From: Paramecium tetraurelia
Taxonomy: Eukaryota; Ciliophora; Oligohymenophorea; Peniculida; Parameciidae
Assembly: GCF_000165425.1 (NCBI RefSeq)
Contig: NW_001799222.1
Span: 248,001 to 312,000, forward strand
DNA: 64,000 bases
Reading direction: 5' to 3'
A program made the translations under genes and the position numbers. Under the pieces are notes generated by a model, which had not been told where the DNA came from, ran no database searches, and saw only the letters and a list, made by a program, of their open reading frames with translations. Positions 36,438-48,438 of the stretch are shown piece after piece (the stretch's first letter is position 1; each line of letters opens with the position of its first letter).

Positions 36438-37278
36438 ATGCAAAAAGTTTAAATAGCATATAATTATTGCTAAAAGGAGTCTCATACAGAAGAATGGCTA
36501 AATACAATTTGTATTGACTAAAATTGTTAATAAGAAAGACTTCTCTGTTGTTTATGCTTAGAACTTCATGAAGGACACAGAGTCACTGCTTTAAAAAAGT
36601 TTCTAATAGAGTATAAATAACAATACCAAAAAAAAAAGAGAGATGAAGAGGAAATGAATGACAAATATTGGTTAGTTGTCTATTTATTCATATTTAGTTT
36701 ATCCAAAATCTTAGAGAGCTTCGAAAAAGAGGTAATATAGGTCAAGTAAATTATTGATGGGAATTTCGATAATCTTTTGAGTTAAATAAAAGAGTATTGT
36801 TTTAGAGTTATTTAGGTCTATCTCTAATTTTAACTGTTTAGAGACATGTTAAACTTATGATAAAATTGGAAAGATTCTCGATAAGATATCTACATCAGAA
36901 TAAGCAATAGACGATGTGAAATAGTTGTTTTCCTCAATCGAAACCATTACCTCAAAAGATGGGTTTTAATTTTAAATAGTATAACCTCGCCCAAAACTTA
37001 GTAATCTATAAGAGAGGCATTTTTCATCATAACAAATTTTCAACGATTATGTCGAATTTAATAAATAAATTTGTTTAAACTTTGAAAAAACAATTAATAA
37101 ATTGAGCAAATAAATAAAAGGTTTCTTTAGTGAAATTCAAAATAATGACGATTCAGACAGCCTAGGATAGATTTCAACATCAATAAGCAATTGGAAGGAG
37201 GATCATACTCAAATTTTGACATAAAATTGTTAGAACGGAATCTAATATTAACCTAAATAGAATGATTAGACAGAGTGA
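36438..37278 (+). CDS. B-box-like zinc-binding coiled-coil protein
   Basis: 263 residues, introns 36671-36697 (27 nt, no in-frame TGA) and 36794-36815 (22 nt). The N-terminus carries a Cys/His cluster, NYCQKESHTEEWLNTICID, then CLCLELHEGHRVTALKKFL, with the spacing of a B-box-type zinc finger (C, H, paired C..C and H..H). A coiled coil follows (YKQQYQKKKRDEEEMNDKY), and the rest is helical with polar linkers. B-box coiled-coil proteins without a RING act as scaffolds; similar proteins are numerous in ciliates. Metal ligands are visible, but the exact zinc-finger class needs a profile search. Confidence 0.65.
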
Positions 37279-37293
37279 ATTTTATCATTTACA

Positions 37294-37551
37294 TCATTTA
37301 AATATGTGAAACAATTATGTTGCTAAATCTAGAATTTATATTAAAATATAGCAATATTAAATATTATTATTAGGAATTTTTTTAAAGGATTATGGATATT
37401 GTGATATTCTATAAAATTTAATATCTTTAGGTCTACGATCTGGCAATTCTTTATAATATATAAATTCTGAATGGACTGATAGAGAGACAGTGATTTTGAA
37501 TCTATAATTTTTTTCTAATAAGTGCACCTTCTCTACTTAAGGGTTGAGCAT
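37294..37551 (-). CDS. Small intronless hypothetical protein (85 residues)
   Basis: ATG 37549-37551 to TGA 37294-37296 gives a whole-codon frame starting MLNPQVEKVHLLEKNYRFKI. It has basic and aromatic residues (IYYKELPDRRPKDIKFYRIS) and a mildly hydrophobic C-terminal third. It fits between neighbours with 15 bp to the convergent B-box gene stop and 44 bp to the next divergent start, which supports it being real. I do not recognise it. A missed intron near 37380 could extend or change the C-terminus. Confidence 0.45.
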
Positions 37552-37595
37552 AATTTTGATGTTAGTAATATTTTTAATAAAAATAAAAGATCAGA

Positions 37596-38074
37596 ATGGG
37601 ATTGTATGATATTTATAATTAACATCTAGGGATATCAAGATGAGATTAGTGTTGAGCAACACATTCATGTCACTAGTAATAGTTTGCAATCTTGCATACT
37701 ATTCATATTTGAAGGAGAATGATGATAGTCATATTCAAATCGCTTCATTAATTACAAACATACCTACATCAGACCCTGATAAATATTCAAGCTATTTGAG
37801 TCTCTCAATTGCTGCCTTTTGCTTGATGTTGGTAGGATTTTTGATTGGAATGGTTTAACCATTTTTGAAATAGGCAGCACTTACTTATGCTTAGGCTTTA
37901 TTGATATTAGTAGGCTATGTGTGCTTATTTGCAGGAATTTTTATACTAGACTCATTCTCATATGGATTTAAAGAAGGAGAAAGCTTCAATTATCAAGTGG
38001 CTTCATTTTTTGCAATCGGAGGAGTCTTCATATAAGGAATGGTTAATTCATGGAGACAAAGATCAATCAGTTGA
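37596..38074 (+). CDS. Small four-span membrane protein
   Basis: 150 residues, one 26-nt intron (37604-37629) immediately after the start (MGL|DIKMRLVLS). Four hydrophobic segments are visible: LSNTFMSLVIVCNLAYYSYL, LSIAAFCLMLVGFLIGMV, AQALLILVGYVCLFAGIFIL and SFFAIGGVFIQGMVNSW. The layout resembles the four-helix folds of tetraspan/MARVEL or TMEM220-like small proteins, but no diagnostic motif is seen. Probably a membrane-organising or trafficking component. Start choice is supported by the clean intron joining the second frame. Confidence 0.7.
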
Positions 38075-38126
38075 ACAATTATCATATAAACAATACAATA
38101 TAATTGCAATTGAATTAATTTAAGTT

Positions 38127-38573
38127 ATGAATTCTCTTGAACGACTAAAATAGCAATTCCAAAAAACAACAAGCTCATTATCCAATTTCCACAAGACAGC
38201 TACCAATCTTGAAAGGTAAGCGTATTTCTAAGGATAATACGATATCCTATTACAAATTGTACCATTTCCATCAATGGATGGACTGATGGAATGGGTAAGA
38301 AAAAAAAGAGATGAAATATTACAAATATTAGAGAAGAACAGCGTCCGATATTAAATATCAAAGCATCCATTATTAACTTCTGAGCCTGCTGCCTTTAAAA
38401 TGAAGACTACATTTTTAGAAGAGCCCTTACCTCAATACTTTTAATAACAACCATAAATGTAAATGAACCAAAGTTCATTTGAAGAAGAGAATTGCAATGC
38501 TTATTATACATAAAATAATAGCCAATATGATTACAGGAAGAGAAGGAAGGATCAATAATATAGAAACTCTTGA
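38127..38573 (+). CDS. Small hypothetical protein, helical, Gln-rich
   Basis: 148 residues, intronless, starting MNSLERLKQQFQKTTSSLSN. The first half is helical and amphipathic (VPFPSMDGLMEWVRKKRDEI); the second half is Gln/Pro/Tyr-rich and ends basic (YDYRKRRKDQQYRNS). No signal peptide or membrane segment. Stops of this gene and SSRP1 converge 64 bp apart. Function unknown. Confidence 0.6.
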
Positions 38574-38637
38574 AATATGTTTTAATAAACTTGAATGTGT
38601 AATTGAATATAAAGAATATGATCTGATGAATGGATAA

Positions 38638-40069
38638 TCATTTTTAATTTCTGGAATTACTTTCTGGTTCATCGCTTCCTTCGCTTTCACTGCCATCATC
38701 TTCATCTTCCCCAGCATGGAAATCATCGTCATCATCGTCAGAATCCAAATTGTTAGGATCGATGTTGGTCTTCTATTATATTTATAAGTTGCATATACAT
38801 TCTTCTTCTTTTATCTACTATCATCGTCATCTTCCTCATCATCGCTATCATCTAATGGAAGATGAGGCACCTCATCTTGAAGTTTTCTTACAGCAATTTT
38901 CTTTTATTAGAAATATGAGGTCAAATTGTCAAGTTCATCTCTTTCTATTCCTGAAAATAGTTGATTTTAGTTTTTGTATACAATTTTCACATCAAAAAAT
39001 TTATTTAAATTAGTCGAACCAATCTAACATAAAAAATTATAGTTACTCTTTAGAAAATGACTTCTTTAATTTCCTCATGTTTTATATGTAATACAGGCTT
39101 TTATAAATAAATTAATGATTTTTCTAACGGAAATAAAAATCCTGAGTGAGGACCAACGGAACATCTCAAACAAAATAGTCCATTCTTGCTCTTGAAATTT
39201 TTGGGAGATACAACTTTGATTCCTGTAATCTCAGCCAATACTTCGCATACAATATCATAGAGCGGCCCAGAATATTCTTCCTTAATTCCCTTCCAACCAA
39301 TTTCATCTAACTTTTGTCTACTGTATTTTAGTTTAATTTCATTCTCAACATCCTTCTTGAATTACATTACCAAGAAATTGTATGTAGTCTAACCTTATTT
39401 GAATGGATGTTCCAAACCAATTACAAAAGAAAGGTTAATTTCATCAGGCATAGGTAACAAGAAGAATCTAGAAATTCCCTTATAATCAGTTGTAAATTGA
39501 TAGGTATTTCCATGAAATCTGATATCTTTTGTAAAGAAATCCATCGTATATTTACCCCTAATATTTATAATAAATAAAGTAATTACCTTGGCACGATTAA
39601 TGGAACATCATGAATAGTTAGAATAGAATCAGCACTACTTTAACCAATTTTGGCTTTGGTTAATATTTCATTTTGTAATTTCTATTAAAAAGTTGGTTCA
39701 GCATCTTCATCTGCTCCATCTTCCTCTTCCTCCATGCTGATTTAATTTTCCTCATTTTCTTATTTTTTCTTTTCCTTTTCTTGTTTCAATTTCTAATTTA
39801 TTACAACTAACTTACCTACTCTTGAGGTGGAATATAAAATCTGACTTCGCATAACATGTCATCACTTAAAGGTTATGATCATATACATACTTTTCTCCAT
39901 AATCATCTGTACTCAATTACAGGACGATATCATTCTTCTAAGTGTTCGAATTCACCACCTTTTTCAATGGTAATTTGATTATGTTGCTCTGATTATATTT
40001 CATACATAAATTTTTATCATCAATGGAAACCACACCCCAATTAGTGCCCTTGGTGCATTGATCTGACAT
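38638..40069 (-). CDS. SSRP1: FACT histone chaperone subunit SSRP1/Pob3 (no HMG box)
   Basis: 434 residues, five introns: 39865-39890, 39793-39815, 39558-39586, 39024-39046, 38773-38798. N-terminal domain: GTNWGVVSIDDKNL, DDMLCEVRFYIPPQE (matching the DLCEMRFYIP motif). Middle double-PH part: DVPLIVPRGKYTMDFFTKDI, FHGNTYQFTTDYKGISRFFL, HPFKQGQTTYNFLVMQF; then IGSTNLNKFFDVKIVYKNQ and the FSGIERDELDNLTSYF block. It ends in a very acidic tail (LDSDDDDDDFHAGEDEDDG). With Spt16 it reorganises nucleosomes ahead of polymerases. There is no HMG box, as in yeast Pob3, so DNA binding would need a separate HMG protein. Confidence 0.93.
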
Positions 40070-40107
40070 AATTTAAATTATAATATTTATTAATTGGCGC
40101 ATAAAAA

Positions 40108-41251
40108 TCAATATATTAAATAGTTCCTGTTTCCATATCTATCTTTATTCTGTTCAATGTACTGCTTTAATTCAATTGCATTCCTCTCTATCCAATTTAT
40201 GTTCATTTCTAAATGATTTACACTCTCCAAAACCGCTTAGCACATTAAATAATAATTGAATAATTACAACTCTTTTATCTATCTTATTTTCCATCATTGT
40301 TAATAGAATGCAGCTAACTGCCCTATTGCCTTTAGAAATCTGTCGAAATTTATTCCCAAACTCCATCAACAATAAATTATCTAAGATTTATTTCCTTAAA
40401 TTATCAATCTTTCCAGAATCATAAAGCTACTCCATATCCGAATTAATCTCCTGCATAATCCGATAAACTATTTATAATGAACAAGTGCAAAACAAATTGA
40501 AATTCAGGGTTTAGCAAATTAATTTCTCTTATCTCAAAACTTCATAATAGTCAAATCTACATTCCAACACCTAAAAATTAACTTCGATTTTACTTCATTA
40601 ATCAAATCATCAATATAAATTGGATTTAAATCAACTGTTTTTGATGATAAATAAATGCAGCACCCGCTTATTAGTTCTAAATCCTCAAACTTAACCTGCT
40701 ATGACTTACTTAAATATAAATAAATCAGTTCTATTGTTTTAAATAAGGATTCATAGCTAAAATTTTTAAATCTAATAATTTAATAAATCATCCAATCTAG
40801 AGCTTTTTCTAACTATTTCTCTGTAAAACAATGTTATTTTATATCAAAATAGCCCTCTTGTTTCTAAATTGAATAAAATCACATTTACTTTTTATTCAAT
40901 ATCCCTTTCAAATTATTGAATTTCAGAATAATAAACTTCATGATAGGAGAGCATCGATTTCTCTAATATAGAACATTAACGTATCTTATAAGTTTTTGTC
41001 TTGGTTTCTGTATAATTAAAAAAAGCAGGAAATTTTTATATACAGGGAATTATTGCATTTCTTCTTTTAGTCATTTAGTATTGTTATTATTCTTCTATTT
41101 TATTACAAATTCTTTTTTCTTAAATAATCTTAGTAGAAAACTCAAGATTAGATACATCAGAGAACACAGATCGAATTTTATTTTGATTTGTTGGTAAAGG
41201 TATTTTTTCATTCTTTAGTTTGCTATGATTTGCAATATGATTTTAGTTCAT
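40108..41251 (-). CDS. Cyclin
   Basis: 356 residues, introns 40864-40888, 40571-40593 and 40209-40233. Residues ~100-250 form a cyclin box of mitotic type: QHCFTEKQLEKALDWMIYQI, ELIYLYLSKSQQVKFEDLEL, SGCCIYLSSKTVDLNPIYID, EVLECRFDYYEVLRQEKLIC and LNFNLFCTCSLQIVYRI. The second half has the looser C-terminal helices (NLLLMEFGNKFR and similar) and ends NWIERNAIELKQYIEQ. The N-terminal ~95 residues are basic and polar without an obvious destruction box. It should activate a cyclin-dependent kinase; the subclass cannot be set by eye. Confidence 0.85.
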
Positions 41252-41372
41252 AAAAATTTAAATAAATGTTAAAATGGAATAGTTCATTGTTAAAAAGCTT
41301 TTTAATGAAGTAAAAATGTATTTGATTAATTTTTAGTATTCAAGATTAAAATATGGCTTAATTATATAATGG

Positions 41373-41745
41373 TCATAATAACTCAGGTTTTGGAGCAAAT
41401 GATGCTTTACAACTGCATGACTTTTCTGCATTTGGATTCTCTTAGACCTAAATGTTTAAATATTAAAATTACATAAAATGCTGCTCTTATCATCTTATCT
41501 TCATAGTCAATAACACATCCATTAACAAATTTGAGTGTTATTTCGTCAACAACAAATATTATTTCGTTTTATAGTTTCAGAACATAATCATCATCTAAGA
41601 TTTAATCATCAAAATTAAAAGAGTATTTAAATCCTGAACATCCCTCTACATTATATATGATAAGATGTTACATGCTCCATCAACTCCTAATCTTAAGAAT
41701 TTGTTTCGAAACTTGGTTGTTTACTTTCTTTAAATTTCCTTCCAT
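41373..41745 (-). CDS. ISCA2: ISCA-type iron-sulfur cluster assembly protein, 5' end unresolved
   Basis: The A-type scaffold fold is clear: LRLGVDGAQGCSGFKYSF (first conserved Cys), VVDEITLKFVNGCVIDYED, then the CxC motif in NAEKSCSCKASFAPKP, ending at TGA 41373-41375. Introns fit at 41646-41671 (26 nt) and 41448-41472 (25 nt). All three cluster-binding Cys are present. It should help build 4Fe-4S clusters in mitochondria. ATG 41743-41745 is the nearest start but is one frame off from the LRLGVDG exon; the coding frame stays open upstream without an ATG (WKEIQRKQTTKFRNKF). The real start or a first intron is therefore not placed. The basic leader fits a mitochondrial presequence. Confidence 0.8.
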
Positions 41746-41940
41746 ATATATTTAATATACCTTAATACAAAAATCTGTAAGTTATATTTGATCACTTATG
41801 GTATGATAAGCAAATCGATTGATATTGGTCAGATTTGAAAACAATGTCTTTGATATTCTTAGCATGCAAAAGTTGTAAGATGAAATATTATAAATTAATA
41901 ATTAAGAATTTTAGGAAATATAGAATTATCATCAGCAGGG

Positions 41941-43184
41941 ATGTTTTTCGATATTTTCATCATTTTATTGATATTGTTTCTGCTATATCAAGTGTACTAA
42001 TACAAAAGGCCATCCATAAAATTAATTTACAAAGAAAACGAAGAAATAAGATAAATCATATCGAAATGCCCTTCATTATTCACATATTTTCCAACTCCTT
42101 ATTTGAATGGGTTTTTGCATACAGTATTGTCTTCATTTAAGCATCCAACTGAAAAACATTCAACAAATAAGGAGCATATTGAAAATACAGGAATGTCAAT
42201 TGATTGGATAGATAGGGGACATGGAATCGACAAAAATAAACCACTTTTATTTATAATGCCTGGATTAACAGGATCTGTTGAAGATGGCTACATCAATACT
42301 ATAGTAAGCGAAGCTCACAAATAACATTTTCATAATATATGTGTTTACAATTATAGAGTTCTGCAGAAGGAAGGAGATTTTACTTTCAGGCCAAAATTCT
42401 ATAATTATGGACTAAATATGAACCCATAAAATTATGATGATCCTTATCGAGATTATGAACATTTTGAGGAGGATGTTATTTAGAATAAGAGAACAAGAGT
42501 TGATTTGCCTGCAGATCTACACCATTGTTTAAGTTATTTAAAATAGAAATATCATTTTAATAAAATACTAGCCATAGGTTGTTCATATGGAGGAGCATAA
42601 TTGGGTAACTATTTAGGGAGATTTTCTAATATCAGATTAGTTGATGCGGCTGTCTTAGTATGTGCTCCTCATCATATGTTGATTAATTAGAAATATTTGT
42701 CCTACTCAATGGATATTGCCTTAACAAAAATTTTAAAAGGGAAATTGAAAGAATGTAACCCTAAACCCGAATGCTACTAAAGATACCCTATAGAATGTTA
42801 GAGAGTTGTTAATAGAGCTTTATCAGCCAATTGGATAAGCGATTTTGATGCAAATTTTGTTATTTAGCTCTATGGATACAAGAGTGTAAAAGATTATTAT
42901 TAGCATTTTTCATTAGCTAATAGATTCCCATTAATAAATGTAATAATAGAATAAATTTTTAGATTCCAACTCTATGTATATGCACCGAAGATGACGATGT
43001 TTGTCATATCATGGCTTTACAGGAAAATCAACTTTAAGAGAGTGCTAAAAATATTATATGCGTAGCAAAGGCAGGAGGACATATAGGGTTCTTGGAAGGA
43101 TGGAAAACGGAATCAATTTGGTTTCCAAAGCCTGCTATTGAGTACTTAAAACAATTTGCTGAAATTCATTATAAAAATCATTGA
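41941..43184 (+). CDS. ABHD1/2/3-family alpha/beta hydrolase, membrane-anchored
   Basis: 406 residues, one 23-nt intron (42940-42962). It starts with a signal-anchor helix (MFFDIFIILLILFLLYQVYQ). FPTPYLNGFLHTVLSSF, GMSIDWIDRG and LLFIMPGLTGS follow. The nucleophile elbow is GCSYGGAQLGNYLG (Ser), then ICTEDDDVCH (Asp) and AGGHIGFLEG (His): the full triad. The ISDFDANFV..Y block is characteristic of this subfamily. Related enzymes are ER-anchored lipases/phospholipases. A longer frame starting at 41844 (MSLIFLACKSCKMK) is a shadow in another frame over the first 300 bp. Confidence 0.9.
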
Positions 43185-43606
43185 TTATATAAATGGCTTT
43201 TTTGATATTAAAATAAATGATTGGAATCTATATAAGATCAATCAAGTGGTTTATTATTGAACAAAATCATAAAAAAATATCAGTCAATTAAAATTTTATT
43301 CATCTCATGAATACTAATTTTGATTTGTTATAAGATTTTCTCTTAATATATAGATAGATTCTTATTTCATATACCAAGAAGCTTAGAGACTAACAGTATA
43401 TTTTTGACAATATACTACGATCTATAAATATTAGAATATAGGCATAATAATAAAATTACTTAATTGTTGTTATTCACAATATATTGTTATTGATAATTCC
43501 TTGTTATATGAAACGAGTTAAGTAATTATTTTACATTATTCACTTTTAACAAGAGTGAAAAATGGAATTTTATAAAGAATAATGATATTTAATATATTCA
43601 AATAAT
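43185..43606. other. Intergenic region, no gene seen
   Basis: 422 bp between two convergent stops, long for this window. A/T-rich; contains a perfect 12-bp palindrome ACAATATATTGT near 43487 and an interrupted inverted repeat around TTACTTAA (43457-43534) that could form a hairpin. No coding-like frame on either strand. Confidence 0.5.
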
Positions 43607-45214
43607 TCAACAGTCTTCAGTTATTTCATCAACTTCTTTTATTCCCAAATCACCAAAAAATTAAGTAAGCACAGAGCTCCTTTTTGGAACACCCAAACTA
43701 TCTAATTAATTGATGACCTTGGTTTGATCTTCAGGAGTGAGATTGATACTAGATTCAATTTGGGATCCTAATTATTGAAACAGCTTTTAAGAATTATTCT
43801 ATTGAAAATTAGATTCCTATTGCTCTTACAATTCTTAACTTTATTGGATAGCAAAATCCCCAAAAGGATCTCCAGAACCTTTAATGTCACAAATTTTCCC
43901 TTTAAATAGGATAATATTTATACTTAATGCATCAGATTGAGCTTAATAAGATATTTCTTGCCTACTTCCAAATCTACTCATTAGAACATTGCTACTTCCG
44001 ATGGAATTCATTAATTATATTGGCCCTCTTTTTTCATTCTATTTCTATGTAATATGAATGTTTCCAAAGTTTCTTGTTAACTCTTCTACATCTACTCTCT
44101 CCTGGTTATTTTCCCCTTGCAGTTTCTAGATCATATTACCCAAATTTGAGTTGTGGTAACCAAAATAATTGTTGTTGATGGCTAAACTTGTTTGTAATTA
44201 TTTCATATGTTTATTACTATTATATATAAGATTCTCCAAATTTGTACTGATGATCAGAGGCGTACTTTCTTTCTATTGCTATTCAAAAAATGAATTCCTC
44301 AATGCATCATCTATAGTAATTCTTTTCTAACTATCTTACTCCAGCATTCCAATAATCAAATTTTACAGAGGTATTTCTAGTTCTTTTAAATGTTCCTTAA
44401 ATTTCCATTTATCTGGACATTTCAATAACTCAACAAAATCTTGATATTCATCAGAATGTAATGGCAGTTTTTGAAATAAACATTAAAAGGCTATCACACC
44501 GATTGCCCAAATATCCACTTCTTTAGAATAACAAGATTTATGATAAATTTCAGGAGCACAATAAAATATATTCCCTGTTTTTGTCAACATTTCAATTTCT
44601 TATCCTTTTGATTAAAATCTTCTTGATACTCCAAAATCAACAACCTTTACTCTTACTTCAGATTATTCAATATTCTCACTCAAATCCACGAGAACATTAT
44701 CAGGTTTCAAGTCTCTATGACAAATGCCCTTCTGATGAGCATGTTGAATTGCTAAAAGTAACTATTTAATCACTATTCTAAGTTCCATTATTGTCAATTT
44801 TCGTTTCTTAATAATGGATTCTAATGAGTCGAATGCACAATACTCCATTATCAAATATGAAGTTTCCATCTTTTCATTTATAAACAATTCAATATCCTAA
44901 GCAATATTTGGATGTCTCAAACATCTAGTGTTATTAAAAGTTCTTTTAACGTTGTTTTATATTTCCTAATCTCCAGATCTCACTATTTTCACTGCAAAAA
45001 TCTCGTCTGTATCTTTCTTTTTTGCTACCTTCACTACAGCATGAGCACCCTAACCTAATCAGAATTATTATTAGTTTATACCCAAAGTCTATAATGCCTC
45101 ATATCTATCCTCAAATTTTAGAGCATCATCAAATTGATTAAGAGTGATAATCTCTGGTTTAACTTCATCCTCACTAAATGATATCTAAAACTTAAGACGA
45201 TGACTTCCATTCAT
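43607..45214 (-). CDS. Ser/Thr protein kinase (CAMK/AMPK-like) with Gln-rich tail
   Basis: 526 residues, one 27-nt intron (45055-45081) splitting the glycine loop (ALQTLG|QGAHAVVKVA). Core motifs: FAVKIV (Lys), CLRHPNIAQDIELF, HRDLKPDNVLVD, VVDFGVSRR, TGNIFYCAPEIY, DIWAIGVIAF, QDSQKRITIDDAL. All catalytic residues are present. The ~210-residue C-terminal region is Gln/Asn-rich with no recognised domain, ending with a more conserved-looking helix block (LDSLGVPKRSSVLTQFFGDL). Upstream effectors and substrates are unknown. Its ATG lies 48 bp from the CPSF2 stop. Confidence 0.9.
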
Positions 45215-45262
45215 TTTATATATAATATTAAATACATGCGTTTATTTCATAACAATATCAAA

Positions 45263-47577
45263 TCAGATATTTAATGTCTTTATCAGGTTTCTAACCTCCT
45301 TGTACAAATTACTGAAATATCCTTCCACTTTGAATCCTTACTTTGTTTTACTTACTATAACCTAGCCATTATTCAAACTTATCTGACAAAATCCTAATTC
45401 CAATTTTAAATCCCCTCTCTTCTTTAATTCTTCATACAAGGCCAACAACTAAATATTCTAATGGCAAATCGGTTTTTTATTTTAGGTTGCCACCAACTTT
45501 AAAATCTAACTCATAGTTTGGGTATTTCTGAAGATTTTTAATTCCAATTTCCCTTTTACTTATATAGCTGATCTAATCTCAATCTATTTTTCAGACATTT
45601 CTACAAAAGGTAAATTTTATCCATCATTTAAAGAAATAAGTGATTATGCTTGGCTTTATTTTGCTACTGCTAATTACACACCACCTTGTCGAGGTTTTGT
45701 ACTTGGATTTAATATTAATAAATTCTAAGGGTTTAAATATTCTAGAAGCATTTAAGCATTTCTTAAATTTTAAGGTAGTTATTTAACAGATACTGTTGCT
45801 TAAACTGTCAAAACTTTTTAATTCTAAACTTTGTTCATATTAGGCATAGCAAATGTTGATTCTTGCAACTTCTATTTTTCATTCTCAGCATCTTATTCTT
45901 CTTCCATTTATTAGGTTTGTGTTTCTATTTATTATCTTCTCTTGCTCTTCATTAACTTAATATGTTTAGGTATATCTGAACCATAATCATCTCTTAAGTG
46001 AAGTTATTATATCGGTCTAAGTGGCTTGTCCAATTAAACTGTTGAAAATTATATTTATTCTTTAATATAGTCAATTCAAATATACCTTTAATTTCAGTAT
46101 CGATAAAATACTATTAATTATGTGACTTATAATTATTTTTATCAAATAAGGGTTCAAGGTTTGGTTTCTAATCACTAACAACTGAAAATTGATCATCTGT
46201 CTTTTAGTTACCAATATCCACACTCTGAGTTTCCACTAAATCAGTTGTACTTCCAGGCAAGTAAGTTGTACTCGGCGCATTAGATATAATTTTATTTTCC
46301 TTCTCGTTTGTTTTTAATAATAATCTAAATTAATAAATATCATTTACTTTCTTATATAGTTTAAATTTATTGAATAGGATTCCTTGATTTATAAATTCAA
46401 TTCAAAACTCTTCCTAATTTTCCCCATATTTTCATTAATTAAACAAGGTGGCTTGTCAAAAATAATAATTGTATTGTTTGGATCAGTTAATAAATTCTCT
46501 TGAAAGAAGGGACCAGAAAATAAATTATTATAGGATGTTAGTATAATTTATGATTTAATTTTAGATTAATTATCATAATTAAGCGATTAAATGTTATCCC
46601 AACATAAAAATTCTCCAAATGTCCTTGCTTTATCAACTAAATCAAGATATAAAACATTTATATCCCATTTCATTCCTACATACTTCTCATTTTCCTTAAA
46701 TATTTAATGTAGAGATTTAATTCCCTCCAAAATTCTCTCATTAGGGTAAAATGCAAATATTAATTATCCTTATTACTTTTTATGATATAAACTTAATTCT
46801 TCTTCCATTTTAGTCTTAATAAAGAATTAAGGAGGAATACTCAATTAATTGATTTATGGTTATACTATTTCCTTGGGATAATTCTCCAAAATAAGTAAAT
46901 CAACAATTTCTCTATGAAGAAGTGATTATTTTTAATTTTTAATTAACAATCGTTCAATATTCAAAGAATCGATGTGCAATTCTTTTATCATATTATAATC
47001 TGTGATGTAGATAATATTTAATGTGTTCACTTAAATTTTCCATGCACATGCACCTATAACCTTACCTGCTCTAATAGGACAAACAGTAACTTAAAACAAT
47101 CCATTCTCAAACATCATAGTTTCATTCTGTCCAAATTTTAATGGTTTAATTTGACGATATGCATCATCTGCAGCATCTAAAATTCTCTTCCAATCTTATT
47201 TAAAATCTTCTTCCATAATTTCTTTTTTAAGAAATGCTTATTATAAGTGTATCAATTGATCTACAAAGTTTCTGACTCCAAATTCAATTATTGGGCTTGT
47301 AGATAAAGTTTTTATTTAGAATTCAGAAATTAAAGGGAGACCTCCAGCATACTCAATTGATGGTTATGATAGTAGCACTAATTTAGACTATAATAGATTC
47401 ATTCATTACTTTCTAAATTTTATTCATATAATGCTTAATGTGATTGCATTCCAATCTTTAATTCAAACCACAATCTAACATGATTTATAATTTGTGATTT
47501 TTCTATTCAATTATCAATAACAAACACAATGCTCCATTTTCAGAAATGGTTTATACACTAAAAACTTCCACTTTCAT
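45263..47577 (-). CDS. CPSF2: CPSF2 (CPSF100), cleavage and polyadenylation factor
   Basis: 746 residues, introns 47388-47409, 46383-46408 and 46060-46085. Start: MKVEVFSVQTISENGALCLL then MLDCGLN, as in the metallo-beta-lactamase fold of CPSF100. Where the nuclease CPSF73 has its metal-binding SHxHxDH, this protein has LSQPSIEYAGGLPL, so it is the expected non-catalytic partner. Further blocks: IKPLKFGQ, CPIRAGKVIGACAWKI (PAGHMIGG in animals), YNNLFSGPFF, then the beta-CASP insert, VQLDKPLRPIQQL, a charged linker with KLMKSKRR, and the C-terminal domain ending FKVEGYFSNLYKEVRNLI. Works with CPSF73 and symplekin at mRNA 3' ends. Confidence 0.9.
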
Positions 47578-48438
47578 TTTAATCTAAAAATATAAAAATA
47601 CAAATAAATTCACTATTATTGTTAATAACATCTATAATATGAATTATTAATTAAAAATTGCTTCAATCCTATTTTCTTTCTTTTCAGATGGTGTTTTAGG
47701 CCACGCTGAAATTTCACTGAAAAATAATAGTGGATAAAATTTTTGAGCTATTTTCTTAGACTTTAATTCTGATTGTATAACTAGAAATTTGTTAAAGAAT
47801 TTATTAACAAGTTGATTAAAAAAAGTGTGTATGATAAGGAAATAATCTTCAATGTTATTTAAAGAAGATAATAGGAGAGCAGTAGTAAAATTAGAAAATG
47901 ATGTACAGTTTATAATAAATTTAACAGCATATGATAGTATTAATTGATTTAATTAAATCAATTAAGTAATTGAATACCAGGAAATTTATATCCAAGAATT
48001 ATTTTGAAATAGATTAGTAAATAATTTTATTCATAAGATATTGTGAAAAATTTTAAAGTAGTAGCGAAATTCCTAATAAACAATTCTAGATTAAGCATAA
48101 TAAATTGTACGAAGAATTCTAAGTAATTATTATCCTTAGATTCTTATTCACTTAAAACAATGGGATATGAAAAATGAATGCCTTTTGAAATATCATTTGA
48201 TACCGATTAAGAAACACTTAAATTTATAAATTAAATAAGGCTAAAGATAAAATAAAAATGCATCGTTCAGTATTTTTTCCAAAGAAAAGATATTCTTTTT
48301 AAGTTAAAAGCAATGATATGATCTAAATTATTTTATAATTTTGAATTTAATATTGTAGGTATATTTTTTAAACTTGGAGATCTATGGGGATGAGATAATA
48401 AGAAAATTATAAATAACTTTGGTAATATTGATAATTGG
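47578..48438 (-). CDS. Possible hydrophobic protein gene, structure unresolved
   Basis: Minus-strand translation from ATG 48261-48263 begins MHFYFIFSLIQFINLSVSQS, signal-peptide-like, followed by HFSYPIVLSEQESKDNNYLE. A 25-nt intron (GTACAATT..ATCTAG, 48078-48102) would lead to LLQNFSQYLMNKIIYQSISK. Further down another frame reads LLLSSLNNIEDYFLIIHTFF and PLLFFSEISAWPKTPSEKKE and stays open into the CPSF2 start without a TGA. No normal intron joins the last two blocks. I treat this as a likely gene whose exons or stop I cannot place. Function unknown. Confidence 0.35.

Noticed and set aside
38475-39013. Minus-strand frame rich in Met/Ile and a plus-strand Ser/His-rich frame
   Set aside because: Both overlap the acidic tail of SSRP1 in other frames; poly-Asp codons read out of frame give these compositions.
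41835-42140. Plus-strand frame starting near 41844 as the start of the ABHD hydrolase
   Set aside because: It is in a different frame from the hydrolase. The frame from ATG 41941 joins the hydrolase motifs directly with a signal anchor.
43457-43534. Inverted repeat as a possible transposon end or structured RNA
   Set aside because: Short, interrupted and A/T-rich, with no transposase, target duplication or conserved loop. It is left only as a note in the intergenic entry.
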